A stretch of 64,000 nucleotides of DNA from Martelella lutilitoris (GTDB taxonomy: Bacteria > Pseudomonadota > Alphaproteobacteria > Rhizobiales > Rhizobiaceae): NCBI RefSeq assembly GCF_016598595.1, contig NZ_CP066786.1, positions 1,449,501-1,513,500 on the forward strand, given 5' to 3'. Under the pieces are notes generated by a model that did no database searches, was not told the DNA's origin, and saw only the letters and a list, made by a program, of their open reading frames with translations. Position numbers and translations under genes: made by a program. Positions 30,798 through 40,062 of the stretch are shown piece after piece (within the stretch, counting starts at the first letter, position 1; every line of letters starts with the position of its first letter).

Positions 30798-32042
30798 TCA
30801 GACCTTTTCATAGATGTGGAAGCCGCCATAGATGGCCGAACGGTCCATCATCCCGAGCTCGCGCGAGGTCGCCTCGAGATAACGCCAGCCTGCTGCGCTC
30901 TCGTCCGCCAGGCGACCCTCGATCACCGAAGGTTCGGCGGCCGTGCGGAAAATGACGCGGGCGCCGTCGCGCGCGGTGCGGGTGATCTCGCGCCAGAGGT
31001 CGTTCAACTGGCCGTCATTCATCCAGTCCTGAGCATCAAGCAGCACATAGCGGTCCACGCTCGCTGCCGGCTTTTCCCGCAACAACTCGGTGAAGCTTGC
31101 GTGATGCACGCTCGCCCGGTCCGCATTGTCGCGGATCAGCGGGAAGGCTTCGCGTTGCAGGTAGGTCGGCATCGGGCCTTCCCCGTCGTTCGGATAGGCG
31201 CGGGCGAAGGCCTGCCAGGCGAAATAATTGTCCTTCAGCGAAAAATGGCAGGCGAGCTTTTCCAGCCTTTGGCAAAGCACCGAGGCCAGCGTTCCGTCGG
31301 TGCTGGCGCGGGCAAGCTCCTCATACTGGCGCGGCGGAATGCCGAGGCCGAACAGCGAGGACTTGCGCGACGTGGTCCAGCGAATGAGCGGCTTGTCGAA
31401 CAGCGGCGCGATTTTTTCCTGGAAGAAACGGCGCTGCTCGCGCAGCGACTTCGCCTCCGTCAGTTCGGAAATCTTCACGCCGTGCAGCCGGGCCACGACA
31501 TGGCCCGCGCCGATAAAGTTGCCGAGCAGGCCCGTGCGGTAGATGTTGCGCTCGAACACGGTGATGCGCCGTCGGCCGAGGCTGTCCCGGCTTTCCCAGT
31601 ACTTGCGGGTCTCTGCGTCGAGATGAGGCGCAATATGGGTGTCGTAGAGCCGCACGTTGCCCTTCGCGCCATTGCCGAAGAGCCGGAGCACGGCCTCATG
31701 GTCCGGCAGCCGCTTAAAGGCGGTGAGCTTCAGCCGGTTGAGGGCGATGTGGTGGGTGTTGAGATCGACGACATCGATACGGTCCGGCGCGCGGGTCAGG
31801 TAGGCCAGCACATTGCAGCCGCCGGAACCGATGGTGACGACGCGATGCTCCGGTCCGAGTTCCATCGCCGCGATATCGACATCCGGATCCTCCCAGATCT
31901 GCGGGTAGACGAGGCCGGAAAACAAAAGGCCGAAGAAACGTTCCGAAAACCCTTCCTTCGAAAAGGCCTTGTGCTGCAGAAGGGCCGCGTTCAGCCGGCT
32001 GGTCTTCTCGGTCTGGCGGAAATCCTGTTCGGCAGTGCTCAT
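30798..32042 (-). CDS. btaA: SAM:diacylglycerol 3-amino-3-carboxypropyltransferase BtaA
   Basis: 414 aa, DUF3419 family. BtaA transfers the aminocarboxypropyl group of S-adenosylmethionine to diacylglycerol, the first step of betaine-lipid (DGTS) synthesis. The start region FGLLFSGLVYPQIWEDPDVD and the SAM-binding TIGSGGCNVLAYL (about 71-83), followed by DRIDVVDLNTHHIALNRLKL, are typical. It precedes btaB with coupled translation. In Rhizobiales this pair is phosphate-regulated; I saw no good PHO box upstream. Confidence 0.9.
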   Translation of the reverse strand: MSTAEQDFRQTEKTSRLNAALLQHKAFSKEGFSERFFGLLFSGLVYPQIWEDPDVDIAAMELGPEHRVVTIGSGGCNVLAYLTRAPDRIDVVDLNTHHIALNRLKLTAFKRLPDHEAVLRLFGNGAKGNVRLYDTHIAPHLDAETRKYWESRDSLGRRRITVFERNIYRTGLLGNFIGAGHVVARLHGVKISELTEAKSLREQRRFFQEKIAPLFDKPLIRWTTSRKSSLFGLGIPPRQYEELARASTDGTLASVLCQRLEKLACHFSLKDNYFAWQAFARAYPNDGEGPMPTYLQREAFPLIRDNADRASVHHASFTELLREKPAASVDRYVLLDAQDWMNDGQLNDLWREITRTARDGARVIFRTAAEPSVIEGRLADESAAGWRYLEATSRELGMMDRSAIYGGFHIYEKV

Positions 32043-32150
32043 CGGCGGCTCCGTCGCTGACGGCGCGCGGACGCGCGCCTCCTCCCCGAACTAGACGGTT
32101 ACTGCTAAGCTTTGATGACGGGCGGTCACAATCCACAGGCGAGCGTCGGC

Positions 32151-32786
32151 TCAGGCCGCATCCCTGCGAAAGCGGGCGGATACGCTCGGAAGTCCCGAAC
32201 GCAGCAGCCTGGCTATCCGTTCCTGGCGCGAGCGGTCAAGCCGCCGGTTGACGCGGGCAAGAAGCGCGCGGGCGAAGACACCGTAGACGAGAAGCGCAAG
32301 AAGGCTTGCCGCAAGGTGGGCGGCTGCGAAAAGCTCAAGCGTCGAACGTCCGGGCAGGCCTGAAGGCACAAAGAAGATCGCGGTTGCGGCGGCCAGAAGG
32401 ACTTCGCCCGCCGGGCGCGTGTCGAAACGGATGCCGTACCAGAGACGGGCATGAAAAGTCCTTGCCGGCAGGTTGTCGTTTCCGGCGATCGGGGAGGGCC
32501 GCTTCAGCGCGACAAGTCTTCTCACAGCGAAAACGGCCAGAAAGACAGACGCCGCGACGGCTGCGAGCGCCCTTCCGTCGGGCATCGCGTAGACGAGCGC
32601 CACCGAAGCGCCGAGGCCCGCCGCGAAGAAGACGGCCCGGACGACGATGATCCCCATGGCGATGGACAGGCTCGCCTTCAGCCGGCGCTGGCAATGCCAC
32701 CTTGCAAATTCAAGCATCCTGCCGGACGGCATGAGGAAGGTCACGAAGGCCAGCGCGGCATAAAGGGCCGCGGTTTCTACACTCAC
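32151..32786 (-). CDS. Hypothetical membrane protein (about 5 TM)
   Basis: 211 aa from GTG 32786, which sits 7 nt after GGAGG; the same frame runs much further upstream into the pfp gene, but that part is a low-complexity antisense-like sequence. Hydrophobic stretches near residues 5-22, 38-65, 72-90, 125-142 and 150-178 suggest about five membrane helices, with a basic C-terminal tail (RVNRRLDRSRQERIARLLRS). I do not recognise the family. It lies between pfp (49 bp) and btaA (108 bp) on the same strand, so it may share their transcript. Confidence 0.7.
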   Translation of the reverse strand: MSVETAALYAALAFVTFLMPSGRMLEFARWHCQRRLKASLSIAMGIIVVRAVFFAAGLGASVALVYAMPDGRALAAVAASVFLAVFAVRRLVALKRPSPIAGNDNLPARTFHARLWYGIRFDTRPAGEVLLAAATAIFFVPSGLPGRSTLELFAAAHLAASLLALLVYGVFARALLARVNRRLDRSRQERIARLLRSGLPSVSARFRRDAA

Positions 32787-32835
32787 TCGGGTTCCTCCAT
32801 CCGCGGGTCCATAAAAGCCCCGGGGGATGAAAAGG

Positions 32836-34050
32836 TCAATCGGCGGGGGCGAAATCCTGGCCGATTTCTTCCATGACGCCCGCAAACCAGGGCGTTTCCA
32901 GGTCGAAATGGCCGCCGCCCTTGATACGGTCGAACTCGATCGTTCGCAGCTGTCCGCTGCGCTCGACATCGTGGCCGGTGACGCCGGAGACGCCGTCCAG
33001 CGCGCTTTCCACGGCAAGGTCGACCATGGAGTGGATGAGCCGCAGGTCATCCGCATTGGCGGGCGCGGAGCGGGCGTAATAGCCGGATTTCTGGACCAGG
33101 GCGCGCTCGGCGCCGAGAAGGTCGGCGAACTGCTTGGAGAACCAGTTGCCGACATTGATGGTGTCGAGCTTCACATGGCCGAAGGCGTCGCGGGTAACGG
33201 CAGCGCCGGCCGCCTCGCGCTCGGCGATGATGGCGTCGAGGCATGCGCCCTCGGAGACGAACAGCGAAACCGTACCGTTTTTCGCCATCACCTCTTTCAG
33301 CCGCGCGGCCTCGGCCTCAAGGTCGAAGGCCATCTCCGGAAGGTAGACGCCGTCGATCATCTTCATCGCCGGGTTCATCAGCATGCCGTCAACATAGTCC
33401 ACGGTCTTCAGCCGTTCGAGATAGGCGCGCGCGGTGGCCGCCGTCAGCCAGCCGCAATTTCGGCCCATCACCTCGTGCACGATCAGCGTGCGCGGCGCGG
33501 CGCTCTGTTCGTTGGAGATGTTGTCGAAGAAGGCCGCGCCGTATTCGGCCGCCGTCAGCGCGCCGAGCGTCTGGCGGATCGGCTTGACGTCGTTGTCGAC
33601 GGTCTTCGGCAGGCCGACCACCGTCAGGTCATAGCCGTTGTTCTTCAGATAGGCGGCAAGATCGGCCGCCGTGGTGTTGGTGTCGTCGCCGCCGATCGTG
33701 TGCAAAATGGTGATGCCGTCATCGGCAAGCCGCTCGGCCGCGACCTTCAGCGGATCCTCGCCGGCGCCGACAAGGCCGCGCTTTTCGCAATCTTTCTGGT
33801 TGGTCAGCTTCACCCGGCTGTTGCCGATGGGCGAGCCGCCGAAGCGATGCAGCAGATAGGCCTTTTCGCGGATGGCGGGGGTGATCGAAAAACTGTCGCC
33901 TGTCAGAAGCCCGGTATAGCCGGAGCGATAGGCGATGATCTCGGCTGCGGGTGCGATATCGGAGTAGCGCTCGATCAGACCGCCGACGGCGGATGACAGA
34001 CAGGGAGCAAGCCCCCCGGCGGTGAGCATGGCGACTTTGTGACGAGACAT
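32836..34050 (-). CDS. pfp: Pyrophosphate-dependent 6-phosphofructokinase
   Basis: 404 aa from ATG 34050 after AAGGGG; a 43-residue extension upstream is not family-like. The enzyme phosphorylates fructose 6-phosphate with PPi, reversibly. PPi specificity is read from GGDDTNTTAADLA (about 120-132), where ATP enzymes have GGDGS, and from PKTVDND (148-154) where ATP enzymes have PGTIDND. MGRNCGWLTA is also conserved. Rhizobia generally lack ATP-PFK and use the Entner-Doudoroff route, so this enzyme may work in gluconeogenesis. Followed on its strand by the membrane protein and btaAB. Confidence 0.93.
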   Translation of the reverse strand: MSRHKVAMLTAGGLAPCLSSAVGGLIERYSDIAPAAEIIAYRSGYTGLLTGDSFSITPAIREKAYLLHRFGGSPIGNSRVKLTNQKDCEKRGLVGAGEDPLKVAAERLADDGITILHTIGGDDTNTTAADLAAYLKNNGYDLTVVGLPKTVDNDVKPIRQTLGALTAAEYGAAFFDNISNEQSAAPRTLIVHEVMGRNCGWLTAATARAYLERLKTVDYVDGMLMNPAMKMIDGVYLPEMAFDLEAEAARLKEVMAKNGTVSLFVSEGACLDAIIAEREAAGAAVTRDAFGHVKLDTINVGNWFSKQFADLLGAERALVQKSGYYARSAPANADDLRLIHSMVDLAVESALDGVSGVTGHDVERSGQLRTIEFDRIKGGGHFDLETPWFAGVMEEIGQDFAPAD

Positions 34051-34188
34051 CGGACCCCTTTCATCAATGCTTCCGGCACTATCCACCGGCCGTGCGACAT
34101 GGATGCGACAGGCGCTCGCCGGTGTAAAGACCGGGCGCAAATAAAATCGGTTTACCCAAGGCGAAAGCCAGGTCCGCATTTCCGCAGC

Positions 34189-34233
34189 AAAAAAAAGCCC
34201 CGCGCCGTGCGATTTGCAGCGGCGCGGGGCTTT
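34189..34233 (-). terminator. Terminator of the autotransporter gene
   Basis: On the minus strand GCCCCGCGCC/GGCGCGGGGC, a perfect 10-bp stem (top-strand arms 34197-34206 and 34221-34230), followed by eight T. It isolates the autotransporter from pfp. Confidence 0.9.
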
Positions 34234-34248
34234 CGAGACGCCTGGCTG

Positions 34249-37200
34249 TCAGAACCTGACCTTCAGCCCGACATTGCCGCCATAGCCGTAGGAGCCGGTG
34301 TCGAAACCGGTGGAGGCGGTGACTTCGGCGAAGGCGGAATAGCGCAGCTTGCCCGCCTGCCAGTCGATCGAGCCGCCGAAGCCGATCTCGCCGGTGAAAT
34401 CATCCGGCTCGGAGGAAAAGTCGAGCGCCTGGGTGACAGTGGCCGTCGTCTTGCCGAGGAACTCGTAATAGAGGTTCGCCAGGCCGTAGATATTGGCCGA
34501 ACGCGCTTCGCCATTGACATCCTGCCAGGCGCTTTCCCTGGAGACGGCAAGACCGGCGCGGGCCAGCAGGCTCTCACCGTCGGAGAAGCTCACATGATCG
34601 GAATAGGCGCCGGTGAAGCTGTCGATCTCGACCGAAGCGAAGGACAGTTGCGCCTGCGGGGTGAGGGCAATGCCGTCGCCGATGCCGAAAGCCTGCCCGG
34701 CTTCCAGCGAGAGCGCATAGCCGAAGGCGTCGCTGTCTTCGGGCGCAAACGGAAGGTTCTCGGCCTTCAGCTCGCTCGAATACCAGGTGAGCTCGCCCTG
34801 GGCATCGGCATAGAACCCGTCAGCGCCGAACCAGGTCAGCGTGCCGCCGATGCCGTAGCCGTCGGGGTGGAGCTTGCTGTCGCCGTAGCGCGAATGCACC
34901 TTGGCCTCGCCGGTGCGGTAGTGGGCGGTGAGGCCGCCGACGAGCGCCCCATCTGCGCTGTCGAGGAACAAGCCGTCGAGACCCGCCTGAATGTCGAAGC
35001 TCGACATGTCGTAGTCATAGCCGGTGGTGGACGACTGCGGATCGAAATGGGCAAACCCGCCGCCGGTGCGACCCCAGACGGCATCCGGCGCCGGCCCGGA
35101 GGAAAGCGCCGCGCCGCCTTCATAACGCCCGCCCGACCGCGTCTTCAGCGAAGGCAGCCGCGTCATCTCCAGAAGCGCCGACTGATAGGCCTCGTAGAGG
35201 GGGATGTAGGGCTGGAAATTGACGCCGGCATCTGCAAGCACGGACGCTGCGGTTCCCTTGAGCGCTTCCAGCTCTCCAGAAGAGAGGCTCGAAACGCCGG
35301 AGGCCGGAGACAGGTAGAAGTTCTGCCCCTCCAGCGTCAGATTGTAGGTGTACGCACCTACCGTGATATGGCCGTTTTGAAGCGAGAAGGCCGAGGGTGA
35401 CGGGGGCAAATTCGTTCTGATAATCGGAATGGCTTGGGGGTATGTTACGGTTCCGTGTGGGGCGACCTGAACCGTCGTGTTGCCCGAAATGTTACGGGAG
35501 AGAACAATAGTGTCAGCCGTCGCCCTTGAGAAGTCCACGTCGAGCGAGACGAAGCCGCCATTGCCAGTGTAGTTTCCGGCAACGAAGAACAGCCCATCGG
35601 CAACTCCGTTCTTCAAGGAAATCGTTCCGCTGTTGAAAACGTTGTTCCCGGCCGATATCTGTCCATGGCCCAGTGCGATAAAGGCGCTGTCCTTGTCCTG
35701 AATGATGATATTTGCCAACACATCCGTGTTGTCGCCCCGCATGTATGTCAACTGACTGTTGTTTCTCAGGATCAGGTCCCCGTAATCATAGCTGAGGGGT
35801 TGACCATAATTGTACAGGAACAAGGTGCCCTGCGATATTGAGACAGTTGAGTCGTCGAGGATGAGTTTTTCGAAATTGACGATTTTGTTTGCATCGATGG
35901 TTTTCAGGACACGTGTTGACTGAAAGGTAAACACATCCACGTCCCTTTGGACGGAGATATTCTGGTTGCCGCCATCGAAGGTGAATGCTTCGATATCGAA
36001 GGGGGCTTTTTTCAGGCTGACTGTGACCTGATCGCTGCCGTCTTGCCCACGGAAACTCCCGGTGATGTCGCCGCCATTCCAGACAAAGTGGTCGTTCGAG
36101 GTGTTGACGATCGGCGATGACAAATGCACGAACGGATCATAATCACCATAGATGGTTCCGTCGAAAGAGCCGCCATTCATGGTGAATGTGGATGCTCCGC
36201 CGCCGAGTACGGTATTGCCTCTCACGAAACCCGTATCCTCGACATTGATATTCAATTGGAAGCCGCTGCTGTCGACCGTATTGCGTATGGCGGTATTGTC
36301 AAACCAGCCAAATTCGGTGTGAGTTGCGATGTTGAGCGTGACCGATGCACCTTGAGCGCTTTGGGGCGCGCTGATCAGGACAACATTGCCTGTCGTCGTC
36401 CTCGCCGAGTCTACAGGCTCGATTGACGCACCTTTGAAATTCAGCGTGGCATTGGTGCCGTCCGCAGCAATCACTTCAATGACCGCTTTTGATGAAGCGT
36501 CCACAGAGTATTCACCGCGTTCGAAAGATGCTTCAAAGGTGACGTTTTTTTTCTGGTTGGCGTCGAGGACGATTGCACTGGCACCCACACCCAAAGCATC
36601 GATATCGGCTGCGTTGCTGTCGAGGCTGAAACGCGCCCCATCGCCGGCTGCTTTCAGGAGGATGCTTTTCGCGTTAAGGGTATTGGCTCTGAAATCGGGT
36701 GTATCCATACTGACGGTCGCGCTTTGGGCAATCACTTCCAGGCCGGCTGTACCGACGCCGGAAGACTCGATTAAGGTTTTCGGCCCCGTTTGGACGTTGA
36801 TGCCGTAAGCTTCGAGCCGAACAACGGCCGCGCCATCATGCGCCAGCATTCCCGCGTTGAAAAAGAAATCGACGTTTCTGGACTGTGCCTCGATGAGACC
36901 GGTGATACCGGGTCTTCCGACGAAAACGTTGGTTTCGCCGATCTCAATCGTGGCATGACCGTTCAAACCGCTCTTGTCGGTTATGGCCCGTATCGCTGTC
37001 CCATCCGACGAGATGTTGCCCGCCGAAACCTTGACGTAGGCTTCGCCCTCTCCCGCTTCCGAAAATAGACCGACACTGTTCGCACCTTGGGCGGTGACCA
37101 TGCCGCCGTTCATCGTGATCTTCGCTTCCGAAAGGAAACCTGTCACCTTGGAATGAGCGGCAACAGCCTCTTGGCCACCAGTGGACTGGACACTGATGGA

Positions 37201-37773
37201 GGAGGTCGATTGGTCAGGTGACTGCTGCAAGATGATGAATGAGTCGCCGTTGCCGTTGTGAAGTGCCTCGACGAGCGTTGAATTGGTCGCGCCAACAACT
37301 TCAGTGCCCGAAAGCGTGACGGACACGTTGCCCTGGCCCGCCGAGGTGCTGACAAGTTTCCCGTCAACGAGTCCGTCATAAGTGTAGACGAGGCTCTGAC
37401 CTCCAGCGCTGGTTGAAGAAACTGTTCCGTTTATGCGCTGGAATGAATTGAGATCGATTTCCGAGTCAGCATTGCCGGATGTCTGGGTCGTGGAAACCGC
37501 GACTGTCCCGTTGACCACCATATTGTCGTTGTTCAGGATCAGCGTCAGACGCGTTCCGGCAGTGTAGGTAATGTCTCCATAAGAGGCGTTCTGGCAGATG
37601 ACCAGATTGTTGGAAGGGGGGCCGCATGCTCCGCCGTCCGCCTTGGCGCTTCCGCCTGCAAGGCATGTTGAAAACGCCGCGATCGATATGGTCGAGGCAG
37701 TCGCGATCAAACTCTGCCTGAAGAAATGTCCGGTTTGATGCCGTTCATTAATTGCGATGGCTGAATACCGCAT
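34249..37773 (-). CDS. Autotransporter (type Va) with C-terminal beta-barrel
   Basis: 1174 aa from ATG 37773 after AGGGGAAAG. Residues 1-45 form an extended signal peptide (FFRQSLIATASTISIAAF, cleavage near SAKADGG). The passenger, about 46-890, is rich in Ser/Thr/Asn/Gly with beta-helix-like repeats (FNSGTISLKNGVADGLFFV). Residues about 900-1174 form an outer-membrane barrel ending in the terminal aromatic ...GYGGNVGLKVRF. No protease triad or lipase GDSL motif was found, so adhesion or surface layer is a guess. The passenger DNA is lower in G+C than the neighbourhood (29/60 in 36481-36540 against 39/60 in 44701-44760), suggesting acquisition or relaxed selection. Confidence 0.9.
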   Translation of the reverse strand: MRYSAIAINERHQTGHFFRQSLIATASTISIAAFSTCLAGGSAKADGGACGPPSNNLVICQNASYGDITYTAGTRLTLILNNDNMVVNGTVAVSTTQTSGNADSEIDLNSFQRINGTVSSTSAGGQSLVYTYDGLVDGKLVSTSAGQGNVSVTLSGTEVVGATNSTLVEALHNGNGDSFIILQQSPDQSTSSISVQSTGGQEAVAAHSKVTGFLSEAKITMNGGMVTAQGANSVGLFSEAGEGEAYVKVSAGNISSDGTAIRAITDKSGLNGHATIEIGETNVFVGRPGITGLIEAQSRNVDFFFNAGMLAHDGAAVVRLEAYGINVQTGPKTLIESSGVGTAGLEVIAQSATVSMDTPDFRANTLNAKSILLKAAGDGARFSLDSNAADIDALGVGASAIVLDANQKKNVTFEASFERGEYSVDASSKAVIEVIAADGTNATLNFKGASIEPVDSARTTTGNVVLISAPQSAQGASVTLNIATHTEFGWFDNTAIRNTVDSSGFQLNINVEDTGFVRGNTVLGGGASTFTMNGGSFDGTIYGDYDPFVHLSSPIVNTSNDHFVWNGGDITGSFRGQDGSDQVTVSLKKAPFDIEAFTFDGGNQNISVQRDVDVFTFQSTRVLKTIDANKIVNFEKLILDDSTVSISQGTLFLYNYGQPLSYDYGDLILRNNSQLTYMRGDNTDVLANIIIQDKDSAFIALGHGQISAGNNVFNSGTISLKNGVADGLFFVAGNYTGNGGFVSLDVDFSRATADTIVLSRNISGNTTVQVAPHGTVTYPQAIPIIRTNLPPSPSAFSLQNGHITVGAYTYNLTLEGQNFYLSPASGVSSLSSGELEALKGTAASVLADAGVNFQPYIPLYEAYQSALLEMTRLPSLKTRSGGRYEGGAALSSGPAPDAVWGRTGGGFAHFDPQSSTTGYDYDMSSFDIQAGLDGLFLDSADGALVGGLTAHYRTGEAKVHSRYGDSKLHPDGYGIGGTLTWFGADGFYADAQGELTWYSSELKAENLPFAPEDSDAFGYALSLEAGQAFGIGDGIALTPQAQLSFASVEIDSFTGAYSDHVSFSDGESLLARAGLAVSRESAWQDVNGEARSANIYGLANLYYEFLGKTTATVTQALDFSSEPDDFTGEIGFGGSIDWQAGKLRYSAFAEVTASTGFDTGSYGYGGNVGLKVRF

Positions 37774-37994
37774 GGTCTTTCCCCTCTCATCCTGAAGAAT
37801 GAACAGAGGATGCTTGAAAGAATGCCGGCCGCAATCTTACGTGTATTGATAATCAGTGATACAATCTCTGTTTCTGCGGAGCCGTGATGCATTTCGGCAA
37901 CGGGGGCGCCATGAGGGGAAGCGTTTTCGTCATCAACAAGCGTCTGCGCCCAGTATGAACCAGTCTAGGAAGCTTGAGGGAAACGTCCTGGCGG

Positions 37995-39824
37995 CTACGA
38001 CAAAACCCGAGTCTGCGCCAGCGGCTGCTGGACCAGCGGCGGGAAGTCGTCAGGGGTTATCGTTTCCTTTTCCAGCAGGATTTTCGCGCCTTCGTCGAGG
38101 TCCTTGCGGCGCTCGGAGAGAAGCTTCCTGGCGCGCTCATAGGCGGCGTCGATCAGCTTGCGCACGGCGAGGTCCACCTCGCGGGCGGTGACGTCTGAAT
38201 AGTCCTTCGGCTTGCCCATACCCGGCGCGCCGTCCAGATACTGCATGCGCTGCTGCTCCAGCGCCGCCTGGCCGATCTCGGGGTCCATGCCGAAGCTCAT
38301 CACATATTGACGGGCGATGTCGGTGACGCGCGCCAGGTCATCCGATGCCCCGGTGGAAATCTCGCCATAGACGATATCCTCCGCCGCGCGGCCCGCCAGA
38401 AGCACGACCATGCGGTCGCGCAGCTCGCCGGCGGTGATCAGGAAGCGGTCCTCTGTCGGGCGCTGCATGGTGTAGCCGAGCGCGCCGATCGAGCGGGGGA
38501 TGATCGAGATCTTGTGGACCGGATCGGTCTTGGGAAGGGCCGCGGCGGCCAGCGCATGGCCCATCTCGTGAAAGGCGACGCGCTCGCGCTCGTCGGGGTT
38601 CAGCAGCCGTCCGCGGCGTTCGGAGCCGGCGACGATGCGTTCGACGGCCAGGGTGAAATCTTCCATGGTCACGAACTCGCCGTCGCGCCTTGTCGCGAAG
38701 ATCGCCGCCTCGTTGACCAGATTGGCAAGATCGGCGCCGGAAAAGCCCGGGGTGAGGGCGGCGACCTCGTCGGCGCTCACTTCGTCGGCGAGCTTCACCT
38801 TCTTCATATGGACGGAAAGGATCGCCGCGCGGCCCTCGCGGTCGGGGCGGTCCATCACCACCTGGCGGTCGAAACGGCCGGCGCGGGTCAGCGCCGGGTC
38901 CAGCACTTCCGGACGGTTGGTGGCGGCCAGGATGACGATGCCGGCGGATGGGTCGAAGCCGTCAAGCTCGACCAGAAGCTGGTTCAGCGTCTGCTCTTTT
39001 TCGTCATTGCCGCCGCCGCCGAAGGAATTGCGGGCCCGGCCGAGGGCGTCGAGTTCGTCGATGAAGATGATGCAGGGGGCCATTTCGCGCGCCTGCTTGA
39101 AGAGATCACGCACGCGCGCGGCCCCCACGCCGACGAACATCTCGACGAATTCGGAACCCGAAATGGAAAAGAAGGTGACATCGGCCTCGCCGGCAACGGC
39201 CTTGGCAATCAGCGTCTTGCCGGTGCCGGGCGGGCCGACCAGCAGAAGGCCCTTGGGAATGCGCGCGCCGAGACGGCCGAACTTGTCGCGCTCGGTCAGG
39301 AAGGAGACGACCTCCTTCAGTTCGGTCTTCGCCTCGTTGGCCCCGGCAACGTCGTCGAAGGTCACGCCGGTCTTGCGCTCGACATAGATCTTCGCCTTGG
39401 ACTTGCCGACATTCATCATGCCGCCCAGGCCCATGCCCTGCTTTTCGGCGAACTTGCGGAAGAACCAGGCCCAGATGGCGAAGAACAGGACGATCGGCAG
39501 GACCCAGGAGAGAATCTTGGTCAGAAGCGTGTGGTCGGGAACGCCGGTGACATCGACCTTGTACTTGTCGAAATCGACCGCGAGCTCCTGGGGAACGCGG
39601 TAGGTGACGAAATAGTCCTTGCCGTTGACGGCGTCCTTGAACTGGCCCTGGATGGTGTTGTCGGCGATGGAAACGGACTGGACCTGCCCCTTCTCGATAT
39701 AGTTGATCATGTCGGAATAGCTGATCTGGGCGACGTCGCGCGACGTAAACCACATCTGGAAACCGACGATGACCAGAAAGGCCACCAGAAAATAGCCGAA
39801 ATTGAATGTATTCTTGCGTTCCAT
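37995..39824 (-). CDS. ftsH: ATP-dependent zinc metalloprotease FtsH
   Basis: 609 aa. Two N-terminal membrane helices (about 10-26 and 105-122) flank a periplasmic domain. The AAA+ module has Walker A GPPGTGKT (197-204), Walker [10 protein letters not shown] and the second region of homology [20 protein letters not shown]. The zinc site is HEMGH at 419-423. FtsH degrades membrane and short-lived soluble proteins. It is shorter than typical rhizobial FtsH (about 640 aa) and lacks the usual neighbours (tilS, glmM), so it may be a second paralogue. The gene is divergent from the TerB/DnaJ gene. Confidence 0.95.
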   Translation of the reverse strand: MERKNTFNFGYFLVAFLVIVGFQMWFTSRDVAQISYSDMINYIEKGQVQSVSIADNTIQGQFKDAVNGKDYFVTYRVPQELAVDFDKYKVDVTGVPDHTLLTKILSWVLPIVLFFAIWAWFFRKFAEKQGMGLGGMMNVGKSKAKIYVERKTGVTFDDVAGANEAKTELKEVVSFLTERDKFGRLGARIPKGLLLVGPPGTGKTLIAKAVAGEADVTFFSISGSEFVEMFVGVGAARVRDLFKQAREMAPCIIFIDELDALGRARNSFGGGGNDEKEQTLNQLLVELDGFDPSAGIVILAATNRPEVLDPALTRAGRFDRQVVMDRPDREGRAAILSVHMKKVKLADEVSADEVAALTPGFSGADLANLVNEAAIFATRRDGEFVTMEDFTLAVERIVAGSERRGRLLNPDERERVAFHEMGHALAAAALPKTDPVHKISIIPRSIGALGYTMQRPTEDRFLITAGELRDRMVVLLAGRAAEDIVYGEISTGASDDLARVTDIARQYVMSFGMDPEIGQAALEQQRMQYLDGAPGMGKPKDYSDVTAREVDLAVRKLIDAAYERARKLLSERRKDLDEGAKILLEKETITPDDFPPLVQQPLAQTRVLS

Positions 39825-39861
39825 CGCTCGCCGTCCCCTGCTATTCGCGCTTCAGGCGTAG

Positions 39862-39891
39862 TCTATAGCCCTGGCTGTGTCTTGCGGGCAA
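39862..39891 (-). promoter_or_regulatory. Predicted promoter of ftsH
   Basis: On the minus strand TTGCCC (top 39886-39891), 18-nt spacer, TATAGA (top 39862-39867), about 40 bp upstream of the ATG. Reasonable sigma70-type match. Confidence 0.45.
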
Positions 39892-39892
39892 T

Positions 39893-39914
39893 CGCAAAAC
39901 TTTCCCGTTTTGCG
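39893..39914. repeat. Inverted repeat in the divergent ftsH/TerB-DnaJ region
   Basis: CGCAAAAC (39893-39900), 6-nt spacer, GTTTTGCG (39907-39914): a perfect 8+6+8 inverted repeat abutting the ftsH -35. No T-run. A second repeat GAACCG-CT-CGGTTC lies at 39973-39986. Either could be an operator. Confidence 0.45.
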
Positions 39915-40062
39915 TTCAGCGCGGCGTCGCGGCGGGCGGGACCATCTGCGCGCGTCGCAAAAAAGTGAAATTGAACCGCTCGGTTCGACTTGCGCGACAC
40001 GCGTTTTTTGTCCAATCTGTCAGGACTTGAAAGGGCGGTTCGCCACCGCCGGGAGACCGTAA

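Noticed and set aside
32043..32150. Possible PHO box upstream of btaA
   Set aside because: Half-sites GTGAC and GTCAT are 10 bp apart instead of 11 and the first matches poorly.
32787..33155. N-terminal extension of the membrane protein gene
   Set aside because: The extension overlaps pfp and is low complexity; GTG 32786 has a strong ribosome site.
38307..39968. 553-codon open frame on the plus strand
   Set aside because: Antisense to ftsH, whose motifs are intact.
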